From positions 1-9,963 of the forward strand of contig JAMPYE010000126.1 in assembly GCA_023700825.1 (NCBI GenBank): a DNA stretch of 9,963 nt, written 5' to 3'. This document shows positions 1 through 6,261 of this stretch, piece by piece. The translations under genes and the position numbers were made by a program. The stretch is from Thermoanaerobaculia bacterium. GTDB taxonomy: Bacteria > Acidobacteriota > Thermoanaerobaculia > Gp7-AA8. The notes beneath the pieces are model-generated. The model was not told the DNA's origin, ran no database searches, and worked only from the letters and a program-made list of their open reading frames with translations. Every line of letters begins with the position of its first letter. Position 1 is the stretch's first letter.

Positions 1-2043
1 CGTGCCCTTTTCCTTCGTCGAGTAGTAGGGGAGGAACAGCCGCTCGCGATCCGCCGCCGGCACGCCGCGACCGGTGTCGGAGATCTCGATGCGCAGGAGC
101 TTCCCGCGGAGGCGCGCATAGAGGCGCACGCTTCCCTCGTCGGTCGCCTCGATCGCGTTGTCGAGCAGGTTGATGACTGCGCGTCGGATCTGGTCGGGGT
201 CGACGACCGCCTGCAGCCCGTCGGTCACGTCGGTCTCGAGCGTCACGCCCGGCTTTACCTCGGAGTAGAGCTGCGCGGATTCGCGAAGAATCGCGGTGAC
301 GTCGCTCATCCGGAGGTGAATGGCCGGCATCCGCGCGAAGCGCGAGAACTCGTCGACCATGCTTTGCAGCTCGGTGACGGAGTTCACGATCGTGCGGCAT
401 CCGTCGTCGACGGCCTGCGCGACGTCGCTGTCGCCCGACTGGAACTTCTTGCGGATCCTGTCGGCCGAGAGGCGGATCGGCGTGAGAGGGTTCTTGATCT
501 CGTGCGCGATGCGGCGCGCCGCTTCGCTCCAGGCCGCGAGCTTCTGCGCCTGGATCAACTGCGTGGAGTCTTCGATCGCGACGACCCAGCCGATCGACTT
601 CTCGAGCGACGTCATCCGCGCGGCGGAGATCTCGAGATAGAGGATCTCGCCTCCGCGCGAGAGCGAGACTTCGCGCGGGCGCGGCTCGCGCTTGCGAAGC
701 TCGCGCAGGTAGCCGCCGATGGGCCCGAGGTCGCCGACGAGGATGTCGTCGAGGCGTGTGCCGGGCGCCGGCTCCCCGGCGAGCTGGAGAATGCGGAGCG
801 CTGCGCGGTTGATGCTCAGCAGCTCGAGCTGCTCGGTGCAGGCGAGGATTCCGGTGGACACGCTCTCGAGGATCCGCGAGAGGTAGGCGCGCTCGTCGGC
901 CAGGCGGCGGTTGACGTCTTCGGTCTCGCGGTTCGAGTCGGTGAGCGCGGCGCGTTGCGCCTCGAGCTGCTCGGCCATACTGTTGAACGACTCGATGAGT
1001 TGGCCGAGCTCGTCGGTCGCGCGCATCTCGATCCGGTGGCCATAGTCGCCGCCGGCGAGCGTTCGCGTTCCTTCGGCGAGCGCCTGAACCGGAACCGTGA
1101 TGCGGCGCGAGACGTAGATCGAGATCCAAAGCGTCCCGAAAAGGACGAAGAGAGTGACGGTGAGGAACATCGACGTCTGGGACGCCTTCAGCGCCTGCCG
1201 CTGGGCCTCGAGCTGCTGGAAGTTCGCGTTTGCGACGACATTCTCGTCGACCATGCGCGCGACGTCTCCCGGCAGGAACATCCCCGCGATCGCGACGAGC
1301 TTGCGCTCGCCCGCCTCGACTCTCCTTCCGGAGCGGATCCACTTTCCGGACGGCGTGACCTCGATCTTGAAGGCGGCGCCGTCGGTGGCGATTTTGTCGA
1401 GGAACTGCGTCGAGGGTTCGCGCATCTGGTGAACCGGCGACCGAGGATCGGCGAGAAGGCTCAGCACGGCGCCGTTCTCGTAAACGCCGGCGACGTCGAC
1501 GCCCTGATGCGAGCGCACGTGGCGAAGCGCCTCGTCCATGCGCTCGATTCCGCGCGCTCCGATCGACTCGGCGACCTCCGCGGCGGCCCGCCCGCTCTGC
1601 TCGATCGCGGAAGTCTGCAGCGCTTCCGCGATCGACTCGCTATTCGAGAGAATCGTGCGGACAGGGGTGTTGAACCAGCGATCGATCGAGACGCGCAGGA
1701 GATCGGTGGCCACGAAGAAGAGGAGCGTGATCGGAACGAGCGCCGTTGCGAGGTAGGTCAGGACGAGCTTGGTGCGAAACCGCGATCCCGCCACTCCGCG
1801 CTGCCGCTCGAGCACGAGCTTGATGACGTTCCGGATGAGGACGAATAGGATCCCGAGGATCAGGATGACGTTGATGTTCCAGAGGGCGAAGAGGAGCAGC
1901 CGGCTCGTCAGCGCCTCGGGCGACAGCTCCCGGGCGCGGAGCATCAGGTAGTAAACGAGACTCGTCGCGATGAAGAGCGCGAGGGGAACCGTGATGATGA
2001 ATCGCGGATCCTTGCGGTACTCGAGAATGTTCGAGGCCTTCAT
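1..2043 (-). CDS. ntrY: NtrY-like membrane sensor histidine kinase (C-terminal end beyond the window)
   Basis: Autophosphorylating sensor kinase of the NtrY type; the family normally signals to a NtrX/NtrC-class response regulator. The frame is open from the ATG at 2043 to base 1, giving 681 codons with no stop. Visible order: three N-terminal membrane segments (about residues 15-35, 49-70 and 92-112), a periplasmic part of about 175 residues, a fourth membrane segment (about 291-311), HAMP (about 312-365), a PAS-like region (about 380-495), and the kinase core. The H box is RRIAHEIKNPLTPIRLS with His514, the N box is NLLDNAIEA (625-633), the G1 box is DTGRGV (656-661), and the F-box region LFLPYYSTKEKGT ends at the edge. 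The G2 box and roughly 30-60 residues should lie off the left side. The start overlaps the upstream stop as ATGA and has no good SD of its own, so coupling is likely. The response regulator is not in the window. Confidence 0.93.
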   Translation of the reverse strand, partial: MKASNILEYRKDPRFIITVPLALFIATSLVYYLMLRARELSPEALTSRLLLFALWNINVILILGILFVLIRNVIKLVLERQRGVAGSRFRTKLVLTYLATALVPITLLFFVATDLLRVSIDRWFNTPVRTILSNSESIAEALQTSAIEQSGRAAAEVAESIGARGIERMDEALRHVRSHQGVDVAGVYENGAVLSLLADPRSPVHQMREPSTQFLDKIATDGAAFKIEVTPSGKWIRSGRRVEAGERKLVAIAGMFLPGDVARMVDENVVANANFQQLEAQRQALKASQTSMFLTVTLFVLFGTLWISIYVSRRITVPVQALAEGTRTLAGGDYGHRIEMRATDELGQLIESFNSMAEQLEAQRAALTDSNRETEDVNRRLADERAYLSRILESVSTGILACTEQLELLSINRAALRILQLAGEPAPGTRLDDILVGDLGPIGGYLRELRKREPRPREVSLSRGGEILYLEISAARMTSLEKSIGWVVAIEDSTQLIQAQKLAAWSEAARRIAHEIKNPLTPIRLSADRIRKKFQSGDSDVAQAVDDGCRTIVNSVTELQSMVDEFSRFARMPAIHLRMSDVTAILRESAQLYSEVKPGVTLETDVTDGLQAVVDPDQIRRAVINLLDNAIEATDEGSVRLYARLRGKLLRIEISDTGRGVPAADRERLFLPYYSTKEKGT

Positions 2044-2585
2044 GGAGTGCGCGGCGTCCTGACCCGCGCGTCACGCCACTCGGTCGACACGTCCCAGGGA
2101 ATCATGTTGAGCAGGAACTCGCGCATCAGGTCGGCCCGGACGCGCACGCGAAGCTTGTAAGGCTTGAACCCGCGCGTGTCGAAGAGATCCGCCTCGTCGA
2201 TCCTCGACATCCGCTTGCGGAGCTCGGCGGGATCGTTGAACGACTCCGAGCGCACGAGCTTTCCGTTGCGCCGATGATTGAGGAGGTACTCGCGCGTGCG
2301 GGAGTCGTAGGTGCAAATGACCTCGATCCGCGCCTTCGCCAGCGTGGAATCGAACCAGTTGGGGCGATAGCGGAAGAGCTCGACGTGATACGTGAACCCC
2401 GTCGGGAGGCCGCTCTCCAGAGCCTTGTTCAGCTGGCCGACGTCGAATGCGCCCTCCAGCTCGAACGAAACGGAAACCTTGCCGTCCTTCTCCGACGCGG
2501 AAATCCTGGTCATCCTCGGCTCCGCGGCGAGGAGGGGCGCGGAAACCAGAAGGAAAAGGGCCCAAAACGCGATTCGCCGGGTCAC
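2040..2585 (-). CDS. secreted DUF4390-family protein
   Basis: 181-residue protein of unknown function. Residues 1-21 form a signal peptide: Arg-Arg, then a hydrophobic run (IAFWALFLLVSAPLLAA) with likely cleavage before EP. The mature part is predicted soluble, beta-rich and charged, with the motif RYRPNWFDSTLAKARIEV near the middle. Length, export signal and position directly before a NtrY gene match the DUF4390 (PF14334) family as I remember it; no search was run. GTG at 2585 is chosen because it puts the signal peptide at the very N-terminus. A frame open further upstream would run into lpxC and place the signal peptide about 45 residues in. The start has no clear SD and sits in the 3' arm of a strong hairpin. 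The stop overlaps the kinase start by 4 nt. A periplasmic or envelope role linked to the kinase is inference. Confidence 0.75.
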   Translation of the reverse strand: MTRRIAFWALFLLVSAPLLAAEPRMTRISASEKDGKVSVSFELEGAFDVGQLNKALESGLPTGFTYHVELFRYRPNWFDSTLAKARIEVICTYDSRTREYLLNHRRNGKLVRSESFNDPAELRKRMSRIDEADLFDTRGFKPYKLRVRVRADLMREFLLNMIPWDVSTEWRDARVRTPRTP

Positions 2586-2619
2586 TGTGGCATTTTTACC
2601 ACAGTCGAGACCCGGCGAA
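2573..2619 (-). promoter_or_regulatory. long hairpin covering the DUF4390 gene start
   Basis: A perfect 10-bp outer stem (TTCGCCGGGT at 2573-2582 with ACCCGGCGAA at 2610-2619) and a perfect 7-bp inner stem (ACTGTGG at 2584-2590 with CCACAGT at 2599-2605). They are separated by a 1-nt versus 4-nt internal loop and closed by an 8-nt loop (2591-2598). In the lpxC-to-kinase transcript the GTG start (2585-2583) lies in the 3' arm and internal loop. The loop ends in AUG, which opens a three-codon frame (Met-Pro-Gln-stop) whose UGA overlaps the GTG. The structure is read directly from sequence; a role in gating translation or in processing is inference. There is no U-tract directly after it, so it is not a standard terminator. 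Confidence 0.6.
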
Positions 2620-2638
2620 CACCGAGAACTGATTTGGC

Positions 2639-3553
2639 CTACTCCTGACGACCAGCGGTGGCGTACGCCCCGGACGACGCCGAGTCGGCGTGCTGGCGGT
2701 TCTCGGAGGCCTCCCATTCGGCGGATTTTTCGAGCACGGCGGCGACGAACCGGGAGTGAAGCGCGTGTCCGGCGCGCGAGGCGGAGATCTCGCCGACGAG
2801 AGGCCGGCCCAGAAGCGCGAGGTCTCCGACCAGGTCGAGGACCTTGTGGCGGACGAATTCGTCGGTATAGCGAAGCGCTCCGTTGATCACGCGGTGATCG
2901 TCGAGCACGATGCAGTTCTCGACGGAGCCGCCGCGGGCGAGGCCGGCCGCGCGCATCTTCTCGACGTCGCGCAGGAAGCCGAACGTTCTCGCGCCGGCGA
3001 CCTTCTTCGTAAAGCTCTCCGCGTTGAGCTCGAGTTTCATCGACTGCTTGCCGATCGCGGGGTGGGCGAAGTCGACGTTATAGCGGATTTGCAGGTGATC
3101 ACTGCGCGTCGGCTCGATGCGGACGAACTTGTCGCCGTCGCGGACTTCGATCGTTTCGCGGATACGGATCGGCTCGATCGTGGCGTCGAGCTCGCGGGTG
3201 CCCGCGGCCTCGATCAGGTGGATGAACGGCAGCGCGCTCCCGTCGATGATCGGAACTTCCGTCCCGTCGACGACGATGTCGAGGTCGGTGATCCCCGCCG
3301 CCACGATCGCGGCGAGAAGGTGCTCGACCGTTCCGATCGATACGTCGTCGCGTCCGATCGAGGTGGCGTAGTCGAGTGCCGTCGTATTCGATTGGTGCGC
3401 GGGAATCCGCAGCCCGTCGAGGTCAGAGCGAACGAACGCGAGTCCCGATCCGGCCGAGGTCGGACGCAGCTCGACGCGCGTGTAGATTCCGGAGTGCAGC
3501 CCGATCCCCTCGATGGCGACCGGAGCGTTGAGTGTTTTCCTGTGCATAGTCAT
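2639..3553 (-). CDS. lpxC: UDP-3-O-acyl-N-acetylglucosamine deacetylase LpxC
   Basis: Zinc deacetylase for the committed step of lipid A synthesis, removing acetate from UDP-3-O-acyl-GlcNAc in the cytoplasm. The 304 residues match the usual length of about 305. Visible are IEGIGLHSG (14-22), the zinc His78 in VEHLLAAI, the PIIDGSALPF loop (101-110), His236 and Asp240 in FVRHKVLDLVGD, and the catalytic His263 in SRAGHALH. All expected metal and catalytic residues are present. The ATG at 3553 is preferred because GAAGG sits 6 nt upstream; an in-frame ATG lies at 3547, and a longer open frame reaches 3625 but adds a non-family basic leader. The last 20 or so residues are a Ser/Ala/Gln-rich tail that may be lineage-specific. 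It is the first gene of the leftward run; the next gene begins 53 nt later. Its presence implies an LPS-bearing outer membrane. Confidence 0.97.
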   Translation of the reverse strand: MTMHRKTLNAPVAIEGIGLHSGIYTRVELRPTSAGSGLAFVRSDLDGLRIPAHQSNTTALDYATSIGRDDVSIGTVEHLLAAIVAAGITDLDIVVDGTEVPIIDGSALPFIHLIEAAGTRELDATIEPIRIRETIEVRDGDKFVRIEPTRSDHLQIRYNVDFAHPAIGKQSMKLELNAESFTKKVAGARTFGFLRDVEKMRAAGLARGGSVENCIVLDDHRVINGALRYTDEFVRHKVLDLVGDLALLGRPLVGEISASRAGHALHSRFVAAVLEKSAEWEASENRQHADSASSGAYATAGRQE

Positions 3554-3559
3554 AGAGAG

Positions 3560-3564
3560 CCTTC
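3560..3564 (-). promoter_or_regulatory. ribosome binding site of lpxC
   Basis: On the minus strand GAAGG lies 6 nt before the ATG at 3553. It decides this start over the ATG two codons further in and over the longer open frame. Confidence 0.6.
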
Positions 3565-3583
3565 GAACTCTGCCTCTTCTTAA

Positions 3584-3599
3584 AGCAGACCATGTGCCA
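3584..3599 (-). promoter_or_regulatory. candidate sigma-54 (-24/-12) promoter of lpxC
   Basis: The minus strand reads TGGCAC, five bases, then CTGCT. The sigma-54 consensus is TGGCAC-N5-TTGCW, so there is one mismatch at a less critical base, and the invariant GG-N10-GC spacing is exact. The predicted start site near 3573 gives a leader of about 20 nt that contains the GAAGG SD and leads straight into the ATG at 3553. The match is seen in sequence; activity is inferred. Chance matches to this short motif occur, so confidence is moderate. Confidence 0.45.
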
Positions 3600-3702
3600 C
3601 TCCGTGTCTTCGCATCGATCTTCACTAACTGTTATATTTTTCAGTAATTTGGCATTTCGTGCGGATCTGTGCGGTTCCTCATTGTGTTGCGGTGAGAGAG
3701 CA

Positions 3703-3728
3703 GCGGTGTGGTTCCGATGCCACACTGC
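3703..3728. promoter_or_regulatory. inverted repeat, possible operator or activator site
   Basis: GTGTGG (3706-3711), an 8-nt spacer, CCACAC (3720-3725). The pairing extends outward through one G-U to GC/GC, giving nine paired positions. The TGTGG-N8-CCACA core also occurs in the hairpin at 2584-2605. It lies about 130-150 nt upstream of the predicted sigma-54 start site of lpxC, a common distance for enhancer sites. Binding by any protein is inference. Confidence 0.35.
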
Positions 3729-3834
3729 GCAGCTTCGTGCCCGCCCGGTCCAGGCCGATCCGGGGGGACGATCGGAGGCGCTCCGGGGATCGAATGAGCG
3801 CGGGGTCGTGCTCCGTTTTCATCGGCCTCGGCGA

Positions 3835-3840
3835 TATACT
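3835..3840 (+). promoter_or_regulatory. possible -10 box for the HD-GYP gene and smpB
   Basis: TATACT matches five of six -10 positions. No convincing -35 lies 16-18 nt upstream. It would give a leader of about 110 nt before the ATG at 3956. Confidence 0.35.
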
Positions 3841-3955
3841 GATCGCGTCAGGCACGCGACCTCGGAACGCTGTCACTTCTCAGTGAAACGGCGAGAGGGG
3901 AGTTTTCCCGGCGCGATCCGCGGGACTGCCGACGCGGGAAGGTGGGTGGCGAGAA

Positions 3956-5575
3956 ATGAGTCCGGAACTCTCTGATATCGAGCCGAAGCTCAAAGAGATC
4001 CTCTACAACTGTCTCGAGCAGGTCCGGGCGACGAAGGCGGCGCTGTACGTCGCCGCGAGCGACCAGCAGCCATTCACGCTCGTGACGCAGTACGGCTTCA
4101 AGGAAGGGCTCAGGAAGTCGATCGAGCTCCGCGATCCCGCGATCGATCTCCTCTTGCTGAAGCGGGTGCCGTTCTTCCTGAACTCGATCGCGGAAGACTC
4201 GCGGTTCGCCCAGATCCTCGACAGCGCATCCACGTCCCGGCTTCTCGTGGCACCAATCTACCACCGGGGCCGGCTGTATGGTTTCGTCGACATGCGCGAC
4301 AAGGCCGCCGGCAAGCCGTTCGAGTTCGGCGATGCCGAGTCGGCGCGTGCGATTACCCAGCAGTTCATCGAGCTGTTCGCCGACAACGGGATCTTCGGGC
4401 TGACCCCCGACGCGCTCGTCCCGGTCGTCACCTCCTCGGGGAACATCGAGGTTCCCAGAATCGTCTCGGCGCCGTCGGAGGCGTCGAGCAGTTACTTCAA
4501 GGCCTCGAACCGTATCGTCGACGAGGCGAAGCGCTACATCGACCGCGGAGGGCTCAGGTCCCGGGCAGCGAGACGCACGCTGACCGAGGCGCAGGTGCGC
4601 GGCGGTGCGGTGGTGCTTCCTGGCGTGCTTTCGATCCCGGGCGCCGTCGTAGCCGCACTTTCCGCGTTCAGCGATCTCGGCGGGACTCAGGTCGTCGCAG
4701 CGAAGGCTCAAGTGTCCCCCGAGGCGATGGACCAGTTCCAGGCCAAGCTCCGAGGCTGGCAGCAGAAACGAAACGAGCCCGACAAGCTCACGGAGACGAC
4801 TACACAGTACCCCTTCGGAAAACTGGGCGCACCGATCGGCCCCGAGCGCCTCGTTTCGACGCTGAGCGCGCCCGTTCGCGTCGAAGGCATCCCGGGCGTC
4901 GTGCTCACGATCGCATTCGAAGCCCAGGCGGGGAACGAGACCAGGACGATCCTCGAGGAGTTCCTCGCGCGGCTCGAGCAGATCGTTCGCTACGCGATTA
5001 CCTCGGACGACTACCAGGCGATCCGCCATCGGATCGCGCAGAAGCTCGTCGAGCCCGACATCAATCACTTCCCCCATCTGAAGAACCACTCCGAGCGCGT
5101 CGCGGATCTCGCGGAGCGTCTCGCGCTTTTCGTCGGGCTCGAAGCCGCCGAGGTCGAAAAGGTCCGTCTCGCGGCGTACGTCCACGACGTCGGGATGAGG
5201 CTGCTCGACTACGGCGATCTCTACAGAAAATCGGGCCTGACGACCGACGACATGGAGCTCGTCAAAGGCCATCCCGCCGTCGGCGCCGCGGTGGTCGCCG
5301 AATCGCCCCTGGGTCCGGAGGTCGCGAGTATCGTGATGTCGCATCACGAGCGGCCCGACGGAACCGGATACCCCGCGGGTCTGTCGGGCGAGGACATTCC
5401 GATCGGCTCGCGGATCATCCACATCTGCGAGGCGTTCGACGCGATGACGGCGTCCGATTCCTACCAGACGCCGGTTCCGCCCGTTGCGGCGCTCGGTAAG
5501 ATCAGACGAGTGGCGGGGGCGCAGTTCGACGCCGCACTCGCGGAGAAGTTTGCCGAGATGATGAGCAGGGAATAG
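3956..5575 (+). CDS. GAF-like / HD-GYP domain protein (putative c-di-GMP phosphodiesterase)
   Basis: 539 residues, cytosolic, with no membrane segment. Residues about 5-150 look like a GAF sensor domain (TLVTQYGF, LLVAPIYHRGRLYGFVDM). Residues about 205-355 form a second, weaker GAF-like region (LPGVLSIPGAVVAALSAFSD, LSAPVRVEGIPGVVLTIAF). The C-terminal part (about 365-539) is HD-GYP: His378, HD at 410-411, His439, HHERPDGTGYP at 463-473 and Asp495 supply the expected metal-binding set. The family hydrolyses cyclic di-GMP. The usual HDxGK here reads HDVGM, so the conserved lysine is missing and activity is less certain. ATG at 3956 follows a GGTGG-rich stretch (SD about 10 nt upstream), a modest signal, and the protein starts just before the GAF-like fold. 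The stop overlaps the smpB start by 1 nt. The regulated process is not evident from context. Confidence 0.88.
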   Translation: MSPELSDIEPKLKEILYNCLEQVRATKAALYVAASDQQPFTLVTQYGFKEGLRKSIELRDPAIDLLLLKRVPFFLNSIAEDSRFAQILDSASTSRLLVAPIYHRGRLYGFVDMRDKAAGKPFEFGDAESARAITQQFIELFADNGIFGLTPDALVPVVTSSGNIEVPRIVSAPSEASSSYFKASNRIVDEAKRYIDRGGLRSRAARRTLTEAQVRGGAVVLPGVLSIPGAVVAALSAFSDLGGTQVVAAKAQVSPEAMDQFQAKLRGWQQKRNEPDKLTETTTQYPFGKLGAPIGPERLVSTLSAPVRVEGIPGVVLTIAFEAQAGNETRTILEEFLARLEQIVRYAITSDDYQAIRHRIAQKLVEPDINHFPHLKNHSERVADLAERLALFVGLEAAEVEKVRLAAYVHDVGMRLLDYGDLYRKSGLTTDDMELVKGHPAVGAAVVAESPLGPEVASIVMSHHERPDGTGYPAGLSGEDIPIGSRIIHICEAFDAMTASDSYQTPVPPVAALGKIRRVAGAQFDAALAEKFAEMMSRE

Positions 5576-6051
5576 TGGCAAAGAAGAAGAACGACGACGA
5601 GAAGTCGGTCGCGACCAACCGGAAGGCCTACCACGACTACTTCATCCTCGAGAAACACGAGGCGGGCCTCGTGCTCACGGGCACCGAGGTCAAGTCGCTG
5701 CGCGACGGGAGAGCGAACCTCAAGGACGCGTACGTGATTTTCAAGAGTGGAGAGGCGTTCCTTTTCGGCGCGCACATCTCGCAGTACAGCCACGGCAATC
5801 TCAACAATCACGAGCCGGAGCGCACCCGCAAACTGCTGATGCACCGTCGCGAGATCGACAAGCTGGCGGACGAGGGGACGATCAAGGGCAACTCGATCAT
5901 CCCCCTGCGCCTCTACTTCCGCGGGGGGCGTGCGAAGGTCGAGATCGCCGTCGTCAAGGGAAAGAGGCAGTACGACAAGCGCGAAACCGAGCGAACCCGG
6001 GAAGCCGACCGCGAGACTGCCGCGGCGATCAAGCATGGAAGGCGGGAGTGA
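5575..6051 (+). CDS. smpB: SsrA-binding protein SmpB
   Basis: Partner of tmRNA in trans-translation: it carries tmRNA into stalled ribosomes so that the truncated peptide is tagged and the ribosome freed. The 158 residues match the family length. Visible are NRKAYHDYFILEK (15-27), the tmRNA-binding signature GTEVKSLRDGRANLKDAY from residue 36, NHEPERTRKLLMHRREI, the IPLRLYFRGGRAKVEIAV strand, GKRQYDKRE, and a basic C-terminal tail that normally enters the mRNA channel. The start is GTG at 5575, sharing one base with the stop of the HD-GYP gene. AGGGA at 5567-5571 sits a few bases before it, and the N-terminal MAKKK is typical. Coupled translation with the upstream gene is likely. The tmRNA gene itself is not in the window. 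Confidence 0.96.
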   Translation: MAKKKNDDEKSVATNRKAYHDYFILEKHEAGLVLTGTEVKSLRDGRANLKDAYVIFKSGEAFLFGAHISQYSHGNLNNHEPERTRKLLMHRREIDKLADEGTIKGNSIIPLRLYFRGGRAKVEIAVVKGKRQYDKRETERTREADRETAAAIKHGRRE

Positions 6052-6084
6052 GGTCATCCTGCGAGGCTGCGCGATCTCAACGCA

Positions 6085-6210
6085 ACGAATGCAGAACGCA
6101 GAATGCAGAACGCAGAATGCAGAACCGAAGAATGTAGGAAGGGGAAATCGGGAGCTTTCGGTGGATCTTTTTCTACATTCCTCGTTCCTCGTTCAGCATT
6201 CAGCATTCAA
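6085..6210. repeat. inverted array of 7-base repeats (heptad hairpin element, copy A)
   Basis: The left arm (6085-6126) is ACGAATG followed by four alternating CAGAACG/CAGAATG units and CAGAACC, then a slightly irregular unit ending in GAATGTAG (6130-6137). The right arm (6173-6210) is CTA followed by CATTCCT, CGTTCCT, CGTTCAG, CATTCAG and CATTCAA. The right arm is the reverse complement of the same NNGAAYG heptad, so the two arms fold into a long imperfect hairpin around a 35-nt core (6138-6172). The core resembles 8531-8566 near glyA. It fills most of the 210-nt gap between smpB and accD. The function is unknown; a mobile or MITE-like origin is inference. Translations of these heptads give QNAE/HSAF peptides, which are spurious. 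Confidence 0.8.
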
Positions 6211-6222
6211 TGTGTTGCTGAT

Positions 6223-6250
6223 TTGACCTTCTCCCTCACGCAGACATAGA
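6223..6250 (+). promoter_or_regulatory. possible accD-folC promoter
   Basis: TTGACC at 6223-6228 matches five of six -35 positions; CATAGA at 6245-6250, after a 16-nt spacer, is a weak -10. The start site would fall within a few bases of the accD ATG, so the transcript would be almost leaderless, which fits the lack of a clear SD there. Tentative. Confidence 0.3.
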
Positions 6251-6261
6251 GTCACCGGATC

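Larger units (their letters stand above)
3554..3955. other. divergent intergenic control region (about 400 nt, no supported gene)
   Basis: It separates leftward lpxC from the rightward HD-GYP gene. It contains the -24/-12 match (3584-3599), an AT-rich patch around 3625-3655 in which TATAAC (minus strand, 3636-3631) could also serve as a sigma-70 -10 for lpxC but without a good -35, a palindrome at 3703-3728, a -10-like TATACT at 3835-3840, and a small TCACT/AGTGA stem at 3873-3886 in the presumed rightward leader. Short open frames here lack SDs and family-like sequence. Confidence 0.7.

Noticed and set aside
316..1848. 510-codon plus-strand open frame opposite the kinase gene
   Set aside because: The opposite strand has all the histidine kinase boxes in one uninterrupted frame; the plus-strand product is Arg/Asp/Leu-rich with no recognisable domain.
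3841..3955. c-di-GMP riboswitch in the leader of the HD-GYP gene
   Set aside because: I see no conserved GEMM-type core; only a small TCACT/AGTGA stem (3873-3886) is present.
3592..3975. Small plus-strand frames in the lpxC/HD-GYP gap
   Set aside because: No SD, no family-like sequence, and one overlaps the start of the HD-GYP gene in another frame; the stretch looks like a control region.
3848..5581. 577-codon open frame on the minus strand opposite the HD-GYP gene
   Set aside because: Its product is low-complexity, rich in Arg/Asp/Glu/Leu and shows no family motif; the plus strand encodes a clear HD-GYP protein. Long antisense frames are expected at this GC content.
6085..6210. Heptad array considered as a CRISPR array or as a coding sequence
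   Set aside because: The units are 7 nt with no spacers and appear in inverted orientation; open frames through them read as short QNAE/HSAF repeats created by the array.
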